Origin: Mucidula mucida
Lineage: Eukaryota; Basidiomycota; Agaricomycetes; Agaricales; Physalacriaceae
Direction of reading: 5' to 3'
Length of the DNA: 64,000 bases
Assembly: GCA_015501055.1 (NCBI GenBank)
Contig: JADNYV010000195.1
Location: 1 to 64,000, forward strand
Below the pieces are notes generated by a model. That model did not search any database and had not been told where the DNA came from. It saw only the letters and a list, made by a program, of their open reading frames with translations. A program made the translations under genes and the position numbers. This document shows, one piece after another, positions 34,180 through 45,739 of this stretch. Position 1 is the first letter of the stretch. Every line of letters begins with the position of its first letter.

Positions 34180-37100
34180 TGTGTGATAGGATGTGCAAGC
34201 AAAAGTGCGCGGGCGGGATGGGATGGAGGATGATGTTGCTCGAGGTGCTGATGCATGGGCAAGCGAATCTCTTCGTCTTGGATATCGACATGTGCGAGAG
34301 ATTAGTTGTGCGCGGCGTCAAGGGTACTTCTGTCCATTTCCGTATGCTACACGGGCTTGTCAGTTACGAAGGGAGTATAACGAGAGGAGAGAAAACTCAC
34401 ATCACAGTACGAAACGGTAGATGATTATACGACGTAAACTATGGTTGTTCAACGAATCGAGTTCATAGAAGGCGATGGGTGCATAGCTAACGCAAAACTC
34501 AGCGTGAGTAGTTCAGCATAAGGCTTGTACACGCCGCTAATAGCGACCCATGTAACCTTGATCAAAGTCTAGAAAATGACAACATTAGTATGCACTTAAC
34601 ATCGACCAGTGGTATGACTTACTAAGAATTACTGTCCTGAGACTTGGAGACGACGTCTATTAGACGTGGTCCTCGACAAGACAAGTGTCTACAGCACCAA
34701 GGTCAATCGGGTTAGATACAGACTGAAACTCGAAAACTCACCATGACGCGAGGACAGCGCGGCGAAGGCTGCGCCGAGGACGAAAGTCTTCAACCAATAC
34801 TCCTCCGTGGATGTTATCGCTTGCCGTGCTATCAAGAACCCTCCCGACCCGACTTGCGCCACGTCTGGCGCATTCGGAGGACGTCGTAGCACTAGAACAA
34901 AGGAGTATCTCTATTGCACGAGCACGTTTCTCCGACTTCAGTTGTGCCTACGCCCTCCCACAGTTATCTAAAGCATAAGATCAGTACATGAAGGAATTGA
35001 TTAATATCAACAAATTCACCTTGGCACGATGAGAATACCAGCAATTCCATCGCTGAGTACAGAGGGTTGTCCTCTGGATGTCTTCCTTGTCGAGTTCAAA
35101 TTCCCGATGTCGCGCCCTACATCATGCCGACAATGTCAGGCAATCCGTCAATCGTACGGCGCGAGCGAAACAGCATTCGCGGTGAGGCGCGTCGGGCGTA
35201 GCATTGTCATCCTTGAGTCCTAACAGCGAAATCAGTGAAAAGCACCAGATGAATCAATTCGACTTACTAATGGTTATCCACTGCCCACGGTATCTAGCTC
35301 ACGGATATCCTTTCAGAAATGAATACAATAGGGAACAAAATTGTAGAACTCACCCTCGACAACTGGCGGTCAACATTCAGAGCCGCGCTGCGCCATAGCG
35401 GCGAATGTAGCGCACATGAAGCCAACCATTTACGGAGGACAACCATCGCGCCCTGTCACAAAGACGCGTCGTCGCCGTTCCAGCGCTGAGATGTCGCTGA
35501 AAGTTGTGCTAGCAGTGGCCCGGAATGAACAATGCTAAACATAATGTCGAAGACCGGGGGGGCGTTAATCCGTGGTCTCCTGTATCCGCCGTACCATTTC
35601 GGCTTTCTCACCGGCACGAAGCCAAATGGGAAAAGGACGCGTCGCGAAGACAACGCCGCAGACGTCGGCGAACAACAAACAAGGCATACTGAAGTCTCGA
35701 GGTCTATTATAGACATCAGCAAATTTGGACCACACATCAACGGCGTGGACTTACCAGGTAAGCCCGAGTCTTCATGGTCGGTGCGGGATGAGATGAATGG
35801 GTTCCTCGAAGAAGTCGTCGGAGCCTTATGCCCATGCGAGTATAAGGAATGTAGCAGTCGGAGGTGTACAGAGAATGTACCGTTCATGAGCATAGCCAGT
35901 CCCCGACGGTTTACTCGACGTCTGGTACTGTGGGGGCGGGAAATGAGTAGGGCTACGACGTGCTGGAAGACTACGGACCAAGCGAGGAGTAGAAGGCGGC
36001 ATTAATGAACGATCCTAGCCGCGACACTGTCGTCCACGTCGCGCTAAACAGCACCAAAAGAAAATCTGGAAAAACTCGTCAACGGGCTATGGAACGACAC
36101 GAAACAATAGACGTACCAGAGCGTTATAGCGCAGAATGAAGACACCTGATGAAGGGAAATGATGAGCAAGAATATCAACAACGATGGTGGGAAGAAAGAA
36201 ATGGACCTCTCACGATCACTGGCTCGGTCACGTTATGAACGCGTCGGGAATGGTATGGAGAGAACAACGGCGCCGACTCAGAGGGACCCAACAGAAGAAG
36301 TGAGGTATGAGATAAAGAAGTAGAACATGGCCGTGTCGCAGTAAGGAAGAGGGAAGGATGGGAGAGGGAATGATGAGTTCTAACCGAATCCCATCGCCTT
36401 TTATTCGTGTTTCCATTCCCCAAAGATTCATCAGAGACGTAAATACATTCGGGTAGTCAACCGCAACTGTGCGCGACCGTCGGACTGTACGAAATCTTTC
36501 CAATATTCGGGCGCATATTACGCCGCCACACAATCTCGCTTCTGCTTAATTCGCCGCCCTGTGCAAAAGACAGTGAGGCGATTCTAGTCACAATCAATAT
36601 AACACTTTGACTTTATCATAGTCAGACCTCAAGACACGCAGTGAACGCAATACAGAAGAAACTTACCTCCGTCTCTAGAATGCACCACAGCGACTATCCC
36701 GTCCTCGACAGAATCCTCCGAGTATCAAAATACTCCAATTACATGAAGGGTCCACCTCTGATGATCTGATGGGAGTAAGGCCGACGCGCCCAGACACGGA
36801 GCTAACGAAAACTTACAGATTGGACTTTTCACCTTCACGTACGCAACGCTTCGCATTGCTAATTACATCCTTTTAGGAACGGAGAAATGAGCCCGAGTAC
36901 GTTGTCATATGAGTCAGCACAAATTCAACGCCATTAAATTGCGGAAAAGGAACGAACCATTTCAGCATATTGGTGACACAGCGCGCGAATCGCGTGTTAA
37001 CGTTGCTTCTAGGCGAGATCAAGGTCGCAGAGAGTGTATTCAGAGTAGATACACCTAATGTAGCCATGGCGTATGTGAAATTTGAACGGGAAACAAGATT

Positions 37101-37980
37101 TACGCCAAAGTCGCAGAGGGACGGAGGAGGAGCACGAGCACTGGCGTCATTTCCCCGCATCCATGGCGGACCAGATAAGATTGTCGATACTCCAGAGACG
37201 TCATAGGGCCCAGGAGATCCTCGTGCCATCGATGTGCAGGGTCCCGAAGGCCGCACAGAGCGTTTGACGCGAAAAGTAGGCTTCAAAGCGCGTTCAGAGG
37301 TTCATAAAGCATCGGATATCACAGTACGTAATCGATAGAGTTGTCTCCAAGTAAATTCAGACATGCTGGAGATACAGGCGAGTGGGAAACCAAAAGAGTG
37401 CGCCAGTGTAACCGTTTCGAAATCGGACACGTCGTGGTTCGAGTTCAAGTCAACCCGATCACCTGGACCTATTCTATCCGCATGTTGACACTTCATGCCG
37501 ATATTTTGCCGCCATTTCCGAGTAGATTGGACGTCTAGGCGGAGGTGACGACTCGGTGTACCCGCTGAGCGTGCGGAATAAACCCTCTTCGTAGAATACA
37601 CCTATTGGACTTGGCGACCCGACGGACATCATCTCCAGGGTGTACATGACGACTTCTAGTAAACTTCAGGTCCATCTTACGGTGTCGTAACGAGATCTTT
37701 TCTGAAGACATTTCGGACATTCCTACTTCTCCGTAAGTGTCAACATGTGCTATATCGTCTACTCTTGCTTTGGGCCACTTTGGGTGTTTACCAGGTTATC
37801 ATAGTATCTCATACAATACTCAGGATGGTCTTTATAACGTCTTGTAGTGCTTCTAAGACATGATATTCGTCAGATACAGATTTGTACACTACTCTAACAA
37901 CACATTCCGAGTCCACAGTGAACGGATGGGAGTCAAAAATTGCAGCAAGGATTTAAAATCGACTATAATTGCACGATAAA
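34180..37980. other. Unassigned, gene-like sequence in block B2
   Basis: Counterpart of 22784-26590 and almost identical by eye, including the 157-codon plus-strand frame at 35532-36005 and the 137-codon minus-strand frame at 36873-37286. The few differences are single substitutions and indels (for example CCACA/CCAACA near 36290). No function can be proposed. Confidence 0.35.
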
Positions 37981-38039
37981 CTACGACACGAGGGATCTCT
38001 TCTATGTGGTCTACATATGTACTCGCTTCAACGTATCTA

Positions 38040-38330
38040 CTATGTCCGCGATGGCCTCAAGTTCATCCAAGCGAACGGACCGTGCCACAGCAGTCTACTG
38101 CCGAGCACGTCGTCAGCCGGGGAATCAGGAACGGCGAGCTCACGCGTAACTGAAAAGAATTCTACGGCGATGATTTCACCGTTGACACGAAACTACAAAC
38201 AGTTAGCTCCGCCTAGGTGATCGAAAGGAAATGAGAGCACTAACCGTCAGATGGCAGAACCAAATGGAGACCGTAGTCTCTCGAGAAGTACGGTACCCAC
38301 GCCGTAGAGTCAGGGCCCGTGTCCAACTGA
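38040..38330 (-). pseudogene. Aspartic-protease-like fragment, copy B2
   Basis: Two minus-strand exons. The first encodes QLDTGPDSTAWVPYFSRDYG and ends at GTTAGT. The second, after a TTTGTAG acceptor, encodes FRVNGEIIAVEFFSVTREL, then SPADDVLGSRLLWHG, and stops at 38040-38042. DTG followed by a hydrophobic-DDVLG motif is the order seen in retropepsin-like domains (DTGA ... ILG). The catalytic loop reads DTGP instead of DTGA. The upstream part is decayed and no reverse transcriptase or integrase was seen, so this may be a host retropepsin-like gene fragment. Confidence 0.35.
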
Positions 38331-38379
38331 CTGTGGCGTCGAGTTCTGTGACATCCCTTATCATCGCAGTGAGAAGCTG

Positions 38380-39380
38380 CAGCGCGAGCGCAGCGGCGGT
38401 AACGCCAGCTGCTCACTGTGATTGAACGGGTATCCAGACGCTGTCTCACGAAATTAGCATGTAATGAAATAAAGCATGATAACGTACCGCCGCGTATTCG
38501 TCACCAACGTGTCCGAAAGCGTGCATAAATCCGAGCTCCGTGAGATCTAGATCGGCATCAGCGGCGAGTTTAGCCGCAGGCTGGGCTGATGGTCGTAGGT
38601 ACAATTGGAGTTCCTGGCGGCTTGGCTCGATGGAGACGGTTCAAAGGAGGCGACGAGAGCAATGGTGCGCGGAGACGTCAAAGATAGTGCACACAGCCTT
38701 GGCCGACAATACATGGGCACCAAAGTCCGGGTGCAGCGAGACTTGAAGGAACTGTGGCGTTGATATTCCCGGAGACGTGATTATCCCAGCAGCGGCAAGA
38801 TCGCAGTGTAGCGTCCTGATGCCGGCCGTGAAGTACGGCATGAATACTATTTACGCGAAATTAGCCTGAACCCTTGAAAGGAACTAAGTAAAATCACGTA
38901 CCTCCGCATATTCGTCACCACGATGTCCTGGAGCGTCCAGACACGCGAGCTACGTGGTATCCAATCGAATTCAGGCCCTGATTGACCCGACGGCTGAGGT
39001 CGTGCGTCCAAGACCCACGAGGACGAGTTCCAAATGTGGCGTTGGTTATGGTCGCCATCAGTGGTTACGCCAGTACTGAAAGGCGCCCGGGAAGAGCGCG
39101 CGGTGGACGTTCCGCAGGCTGTCGCATTGAAAGAGTCTGGAATTAGCAATCAGTAGGCTACATCATGGTAACGTACGCGGATAACATTACCGTCAAAACG
39201 TCCCAATTTGTCGAGAAACCCGAATCAAACAAGATCCAGATCGGAATCGAGGGCGCGCCGTGGCATTTTGGAAGGAATTCGCTCTAGATTTGCTGGTAAC
39301 GTGTCCGAGCCAAGGTCAGAATAAGCGAAATTTGAACCAAAAATTCACACCTTTTTTTAGAAAAAAAAGCCCGGCCGGCG
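38380..39380 (-). repeat. Tandem exon-intron modules, copy B2
   Basis: Counterpart of 26990-27980, with the GHVGDEY-type modules near 38560 and 38960 and the third near 39250. Small indels differ from copy B1, so neither copy keeps one open chain. Confidence 0.5.
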
Positions 39381-40291
39381 AGGCCATTTAATGCTGGAGA
39401 TGCACTAAACTCGTGGTTTCACAGTGATGCATCGTTTGTGGAATGTCGGGACATACGGTGGAGGCGGCGAAGCCGCCTAACAGAAATTCCAAGTTTCCAA
39501 ATTGCGTGAAATAGAGGGCTAACCGTACCGTATTTGATATGGAAACAATCCCCATCTGACGAGAATGAGTCAAAAATCACACATTTAGAATGAACCAAAA
39601 TACGCACCTGAAAAGCCGCTCCGGCCAGGACGTTGAAGCAGTCGTAGAATCAGAACATGGTTTCCATGGCAGCGAAATCGCTATCCTTTGACTGCAGAGG
39701 GCTGTAGACGTGGCGGAGAAGTACCTGGCATTCGACTGGTTTCTCCAATCACCGCGAATGTCACGCCGCCGCGGACAAAAGACCTGTGATGCAAAGGGAA
39801 ATGAGCATAAAATCTACCGCTGAATGGCCGTGAAAACAGTCAAAATTGCTAGTTAAGAAACGCACTTTTTCTCGAAATCCAAGCCTAGCCGGCGAGGCGG
39901 TTCGCGGCACGGATTCCATGGCTCTGGCAAAGGTGGCTGCATCCGAACTGTCCATATTGTGGCACCAAAAGTGCAGACGCGTTGTATCTGGGGGAATCAG
40001 ATTCGTGGTCGAAGTAGTTGATGGTAAAAGGCTAACCATCAAGTTGCCAAATGATGATCAACACTCACGCGATCAACATCTACCTCTACCCGTCATGTTG
40101 CTCCCAGCGTCATCGCTCACCGACCCTTCAAGTCTCTCCAATTTGGCTTCTTTCGACGCTGATGGGTGTCTGTGTGTCCGTTTTCTGTTAGTTCTTTGTA
40201 AATTGTATAACGCAACCACGCACCTTGAAAACCGTCCGTCTCGTCGAGATGCCTATGTTCTCTTCGAAATCCGACCAAGGTTCTCGACGAA

Positions 40292-40800
40292 TTGAGGGTG
40301 GTTCCTTCTGCGAAACGTTTCAGCGGTATCTGGTATGACTCGGCTCACTGGACGTACCTTGTCGCCACACTACCCGACTTCTCCGACCGTGGGCAAATTC
40401 TGACAACGGATCTCGACGAATTGAGCGGGTACACCTCTCTAAGGCGGCGCCGTAGAACCCTTCCTGCCTTGTCGACCCTCTTGTCAGCGGTAATTGGACT
40501 GTTGACGACGCCAGAATGCGCTGAGATAATGAAGTTCAGCGCACGAGCATGGCGAAGGAAACGACGAACATACCGCAACAGTGACATGTTTCTGGCGGAA
40601 ACGGTGTCGGGGAAAGTGACGGTAGGAGAGAAAGGAGAATGGGGACTACAATCTGATATTCGCCCAGAGATCGAATTCAGGTCCCCGCCGGACGAAAATT
40701 TCCGTATGTAAGATGCGTTCTACGTCCGATCGTTGCCTTGACTAACATTTTTTTTAGGTCCCCGTTATGGTCTTCCGTGGCGCACTCGATAGGATGGTAT
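40292..40800 (+). CDS. Unassigned reading frame with a canonical intron
   Basis: Open from at least 40292, containing RFSGIWYDSAHWTYLVATLP and GYTSLRRRRRTLPALS. It reaches a clear intron at 40704-40757 (GTATGT, branch-like TGACTAAC, then TTTTTTTTAG) and a short second exon. The copy in block B1 is broken by stops and indels. I do not recognise the family, and the start is not resolved. It is probably a relic that survives better here. Confidence 0.35.
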
Positions 40801-41993
40801 AAGTGTCTCTGTAAGTAATAAATACCCATGGGTACGTTTCCTGATACTGTACGCACATCAACTTCAAGCTTTCGAGGTCTGTATTGACTGAGCTGATGTA
40901 CGTGCCGTCAGACCTCAATATTTGTTGCATCAGTTACCAAAACTGCCCTGCAGTTTACGGGATTGGCGGCTATTTTCTTGCTTTTATTCTTGAGATACAA
41001 GACTCTCTGAACCGGCTAGGACTACAAGACATGTATTGATCGAATCCTAATGACAATCCGCGTCGAACAACATTGCGGGACCACCAGAACAAAAGCTCCG
41101 CCACATAGTCTCAGTCATGATGCGATGGAAGCGCGCACTGCGCATCAGTCAACAGATTAGTGATGTCGGGCCCAGACGCCCGCCCACTAAATCAAACCTT
41201 AACTGAAAAGGCCTATAAGAGGACGAAGAATTCTGGTTGTACGCCATCACCCATGTTTCCTTCTCGGCGTTATGCTGCCATTATGCTCGCCGATGTCCTT
41301 GATATTTTTCGCGACTTGCATTCGGCAGTTCTCTCGACTGTGCTCGTGATGTGTGTGTCTTTCTTTCTTTGTACGGACAGCTCCTTCTCACGGCGTCTTC
41401 GTTCGAGTGACTTGTGTACTCACTAGGTCCGGTATCGTCTTGTGGTCCACGCAACATTCGAGTAAGTGTTTCTTATGTCTTTCTGTCACTGTCATCCTAA
41501 CCTGTTTATTGCGTAGACAGACCATGGCGATCAGAACACTAATTCTTCTGCCTCGATTCGCAAGCTTCAGTGCTACGAATTCAACGGCAGCACGGTGCGT
41601 CACAGTGACTCGCCCACAATTCACTCATTCACCTCTCTAAAAGTCCGTGTGTGCTGGGGCAAACACCACAGCTCTTGCTGCGACTGCGCGAGCCAGGTAT
41701 GGGATGATTTTGGGGCCCGTGTGGCTTAATGGGGCTGACCCTACCCAAACCCGACCTTGCGCGCAGTTGGTGTTTGCCTGGTATCCTGCCCGCCCTCCTT
41801 GGAGTAGCGCAATCAGCCACCGAGACTCTGTTTTTTTTAAGCCTTTCCGCGAGAGATTTGACGCTGTACTCGCCAGCCCCTGCCCTGGGTAACGGAGCGC
41901 TCGCGGTTTGAATCTCGGCCGAGAAGCCCAAAGACCTTAGCAGGGCACCTTGACGGTACCACCTACGAGCTTAAAAGTGCTCTTTACCGAGCC

Positions 41994-42018
41994 GTGCCTG
42001 TGCAAAATGCACAGGCAC
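41994..42018. other. Perfect 11-bp hairpin near the right end of block B2
   Basis: GTGCCTGTGCA, loop AAA, TGCACAGGCAC. Perfect palindromic arms. Confidence 0.6.
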
Positions 42019-42106
42019 CTTTCGCTTAGACATTTACAGTAAATACTTGCCGTAGTAGTCAAATAATGCAGTCATTTGACCAAGAAGAAGAAGAGCACTC
42101 GAAGAT

Positions 42107-42205
42107 GTCTCCCCCGAAGAACCACGCGAAGACATTTCCCCAAAGACACCGAAGAGGAGGATGCTTCCCCGAAGAACCACGCGTTCCTTCCCCGAAGAGC
42201 CACGC
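42107..42205 (+). repeat. Degenerate minisatellite at the end of block B2
   Basis: Same CCCCGAAGARCCACGCG units as at 30714-30809. Confidence 0.5.
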
Positions 42206-42334
42206 TGCCGAAGACACGTCAATCTCCCTCTATCCCCGCACACATTGATTGCAGCACACCCTGCTGGACCCTCAACAGAGGGAACGGACTCGAGGATGCA
42301 GCATATAGTGGGGGAGGAGGAAGGGAGGCGACAT

Positions 42335-42512
42335 CATCAAAGATCTTTGTGAACGCGGGCTAGTTCAGCGGAAGTATCATGATGTTCAATATTCGGAAGG
42401 CAAAGAGTTTCTTGACTATGAGTGGTACTCCAGGGATGAATACTACTACAGCCATGGCGAGGCCAAGCCATGTGCAGATTGAGGAGTTCTGGAGAGCGGG
42501 TGTGGTGTAGAT
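42335..42512 (+). pseudogene. 3' remnant of an F-box gene
   Basis: Matches the last 200 bp of the F-box pseudogene (17245-17445): GATCTTTGTGAACGCGGGC, then GAGTGGTACTCCAGGGATG, then GAGGAGTTCTGG. It has two internal deletions, one between short direct repeats. It lies exactly between the end of block B2 and the start of thiolase unit 3. Confidence 0.75.
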
Positions 42513-42611
42513 AAGTTCATTGGCAGGCCGAGGTGTTCCATAGAATGTTTTGTATATCCACTTATCTAGGAAACAAGGATTTAGTTATGTTGGGTTGCGA
42601 AGCGAAGAGGA

Positions 42612-42619
42612 TGACGTCA
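42612..42619. promoter_or_regulatory. CRE/ATF-like palindrome upstream of thiolase copy 3
   Basis: TGACGTCA, 318 bp before the ATG, as in the other copies. Confidence 0.4.
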
Positions 42620-42936
42620 TCCGACACACATCGTGCATCGGTAAATGACAGTCGACTCGCCTTCCTCCATCACTCATTTGCAAGAGCGTGCGCTGGCTCC
42701 TGTGGCCCTTTTCTTTGGCACATGATGAAGAGAATGCGCGTTCCGACACGCCTTATGGGAATTGCCGCCATGGAGCCGCGTCGAGGAGTACGCCTGTCGC
42801 GAGTATGTCTATCACGGTCTTGTACCCCTACTAAGCTTACCTGCTCCTCTTTGAGGCTATCGCAGCAAGTCGACACGGACCGGTTATCGTAGTAGCCGAA
42901 TAGCGAACCCATGACCACCCCGCATCTTCTACCACC

Positions 42937-44527
42937 ATGAGCGAAAGCAAAGGGCGACGTGTATTCATCATCGGCGGGGGATGTACGGCGTTTATCAAGG
43001 TGCGTTTAAAAACTGGTGTGCTCGCCTAGGGCAAGGCGGACGACGGAAGATGTATGCTCTTCCGTGAAAGCAAATCGGACGACGCTTATACATTTCGCAG
43101 ATGGGTCTCGAGGCTGCGACGAAGGCGTTGCTAGACGCTGGGATCGCGTACGATGAGGTCGAGCTAGCAAGCGTTGGGTACTGCTATGGTGATTCCACGG
43201 CGGGCCAGGTGAGTACCACCCTTGCCCATATCCTGATACTCAGATATCCTCAGCGATCCCTCTACGCACTCGGTCTGACGTCTATCCCCATCACCAACGT
43301 CAACAACAACTGCTCTACCGGCTCGACCGCCCTCTTCGCCGCGTCCTCCGCTGTTCGATACGGCCAAGCGTCATGCGCTCTTGCCCTGGGATTCGAGCAA
43401 ATGAAGCCCGGCAGTCTCGGCAGCAACTTCCCCGACCGTCCATCTCCCACCGCGCTCCTCAACCAGCGCAGTGCTGAAGCTGAAGAGGCGCTCGAGGGGA
43501 ACCATGGTCCTGGTGCGCCGCGCATGTTTGATAACGCAGCGAAAGAGTATTTCAAAAAGTACGGGTGTGGGTCTGCGGAGGATCTAGGCAGGATTGCGAG
43601 CAAGAATCATAAACACTCGGTGAACAACCCGTATAGCCAGTTCCGGGATGGATGGAGCGTGGAGCAGGTAATGAAGGGGAAGAAGATTACGGATCAGCTG
43701 ACGGTGTATATGTGCAGTCCTACGTCGGATGGGGCGGCGTGCTGTATCGTGGCGGATGAGGCGTTTGTGAAGAAACATGGACTAGAGAATCAGGCGATTG
43801 AGATTGTGGCGAGTGCGTTGATGACGGATACACCGTCGGCATACAAGGGCGATGCGATGGACATTGTTGGTTATGGCATGTCTCGCAAGTGTGCGGACAA
43901 GGTGTTTCAAGAGGCTAATGCGAGCAGGGACGACGTCGGTGTCGTCGAACTGCACGATTGCTTTGCTTCCAACGAGGTAAGCTTTCTTCATTATTGTATC
44001 CTCATCTGACGCGCCACCTAGCTGGTGACGTATGACGCGCTGCGACTCTGTCCGGATGGTGGCGCGGTTGATATGGTGAGGCGTGGCGATAACACGTATG
44101 GCGGGAAATACGTCATCAACCCTAGCGGCGGACTCGAAGCGAAAGGACATCCACTCGGGGCGACGGGACTCGGTATGCATTTCTACATCACGAGTACGTC
44201 TTCTCTCTTCCTTCCCTTCCTCTTCCTCACCTCTTCTTCCTAGTGCAATTGAGAAATTGGGCTGGTCCGATGCAAGCTCCGGGGCTCTTCCCCTCGCGTA
44301 ATCCCCGCGGCAAGTATGGGCTGGTGCATAATCTGGGCTTGGGTGGGGCGGTGGTCGTGTCGCTGTTGAGGAGGCCCGAGTTTTGGAAGGAGGGTGGGCA
44401 GGATGGAAGGGATAGGTTAGGGTATAACCATGCGTGTGTGTGTAGAGGTGTCACGAGGGCGGATGTCGACAAAGTAAAGTCGAGGAGGAGTGCGAGTGAG
44501 TATGTGCTGCAGGCGGCAAAGCTGTAA
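42937..44527 (+). CDS. SCPx-type peroxisomal thiolase, copy 3, intact
   Basis: Thiolytic cleavage of 3-oxoacyl-CoA in peroxisomal beta-oxidation (family role). Exons 42937-42999, 43101-43208, 43254-43976, 44022-44193 and 44244-44527 give 449 aa in one frame. A short N-terminal [10 protein letters not shown] segment opens the protein. The acyl-enzyme cysteine is C77 in [21 protein letters not shown] is at about 289-298. The C-terminal signature [17 protein letters not shown] places H341. The protein ends AAKL, with AKL a peroxisomal PTS1-type tripeptide. There is no C-terminal SCP2 lipid-binding domain, so this is a stand-alone thiolase of the SCPx clade. Its sister copy 4 is in the opposite orientation with tails facing, 7.4 kb away. 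Which substrates it prefers is unknown. Confidence 0.9.
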
Positions 44528-45712
44528 GTATAAAAATGGATGTTTTTGAGGACTACTGCATGTTCGTCAAATGTTCCGTTTACTGAACGTTCTGGTAAGC
44601 GAACTTTCCTTTCTTGTGCGACCATTATACAGGCCCTTCGGTCTTGTAGGCTGTGATGGTGATGCGCCAAGGCCAGTAAGGGCGCTGCTTCTTGATGCTT
44701 TGAAACGACAGCATGATTGCTCCCGCCTGTCGCTGATTCTATCACTCCTCGAGGCGAAAATTATCCTTCAGTTCCCCGGGATCTATTTCCTGTACGCCAC
44801 GTCAAATGTCGTCCCTTTCCTATCCATAACGAGGCTTTGACGAGGCGCATCATCAAAAAACTCCATGGCACGGTCGCACAATTACGCTGAGCTTTGATCA
44901 CTGTTCAAATATTTCGCTGGGAGTAAAATGTAACACAAATCATTGGCATGCGCACTTGATCCCTTTAGCAAGTACAATCTTTTAATCAGAATATTCCGAC
45001 GATGATGCTTTGCCTGCTGGTTCTTGATTTGACCCCATCGACACGCTTTTACAAGAATAGATATGAGGACTTGGCATCCCATCGTCAAACGATGCCTGGA
45101 CGACCTCTTACATATCCCCAAAACAGCTAGAATTGTCTAGCTTGACATCACGGCTTGATTGTTCAGAGTGATTCTTCCCATTCTGTGCATACCCACGCAA
45201 TTTATAGGAGTACTGGCTGATGATCTTTCACCGTTCTTCTAGTCGCCCCCGGAGTAATGGCGGTCCCTCGCGTAATCCTAATAGAAACACTGCTCGTACT
45301 CACGCTTCCTTTGATCATGTCCACCAACGTTACGCAACCGCAATACGGGTTGGACGAGGCAGGCGTCAAATACGTCCTTTCCACCACGCTCAATGCATGG
45401 ATTCTCGAGATGTTCTGCTACATCGTCTATACATCTTTTCGATGTATCAAATCCGTACGCCCCCTCATTTGTCTTTGCGTCCATTATTTCTCATGGCATC
45501 GTAATCAGTGTCTACGTCGCACCAGAGAATCGTCTTCAACAGGCAAGCGAAAAGCCTTGGCTGGCCCAATCACGCTCATCTTGACCATGCGCAAGTGGGC
45601 TGTGTATGACATTTTGTCAACGCCACGTTCATCGATGCAGCTGCAACTCGAGAGGTCGACTTTGTGTGGTCCTCGTCGGGTTGAAACTTTCGGATCAGTC
45701 ACCTTGTTTTGC
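44528..45712. repeat. Thiolase downstream region, copy 3
   Basis: Shared with 32724-33880. It contains a dispersed-repeat member (44740-44890) and the reading frame at 45257-45739. Confidence 0.65.
44740..44890 (+). repeat. Dispersed ~190-bp repeat, member 3
   Basis: CGAGGCGAAAATTATCCTTC, CTGTACGCCACGTC, CCTTTCCTATCC and GAGGCTTTGACGAGGCGCATC follow in the family's order. Confidence 0.55.
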
Positions 45713-45739
45713 GATGATACGTACTCGTTGCCGATTTGA
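45257..45739 (+). other. Unassigned frame with a hydrophobic N terminus
   Basis: Open for 160 codons: MAVPRVILIETLLVLTLPLI then LSTTLNAWILEMFCYIVYTS. These are two possible membrane segments. The reading frame downstream looks non-coding (several GT/AG options). It may be the first exon of a multi-span membrane protein of a type common in Agaricomycetes, but I cannot complete it. The duplicate at 33430 is interrupted. Confidence 0.3.

Larger units (their letters stand above)
33881..42205. repeat. 8.3-kb duplicated block, copy B2
   Basis: Copy of 22485-30809. Left junction: the thiolase downstream region (CACCTTGTTTTG) passes directly into the C2H2 paralogue (TGGTACAGAAAATG). Right junction: inside the CCCCGAAGAGCCACGC minisatellite, followed by unrelated sequence and an F-box remnant. 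Confidence 0.85.
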
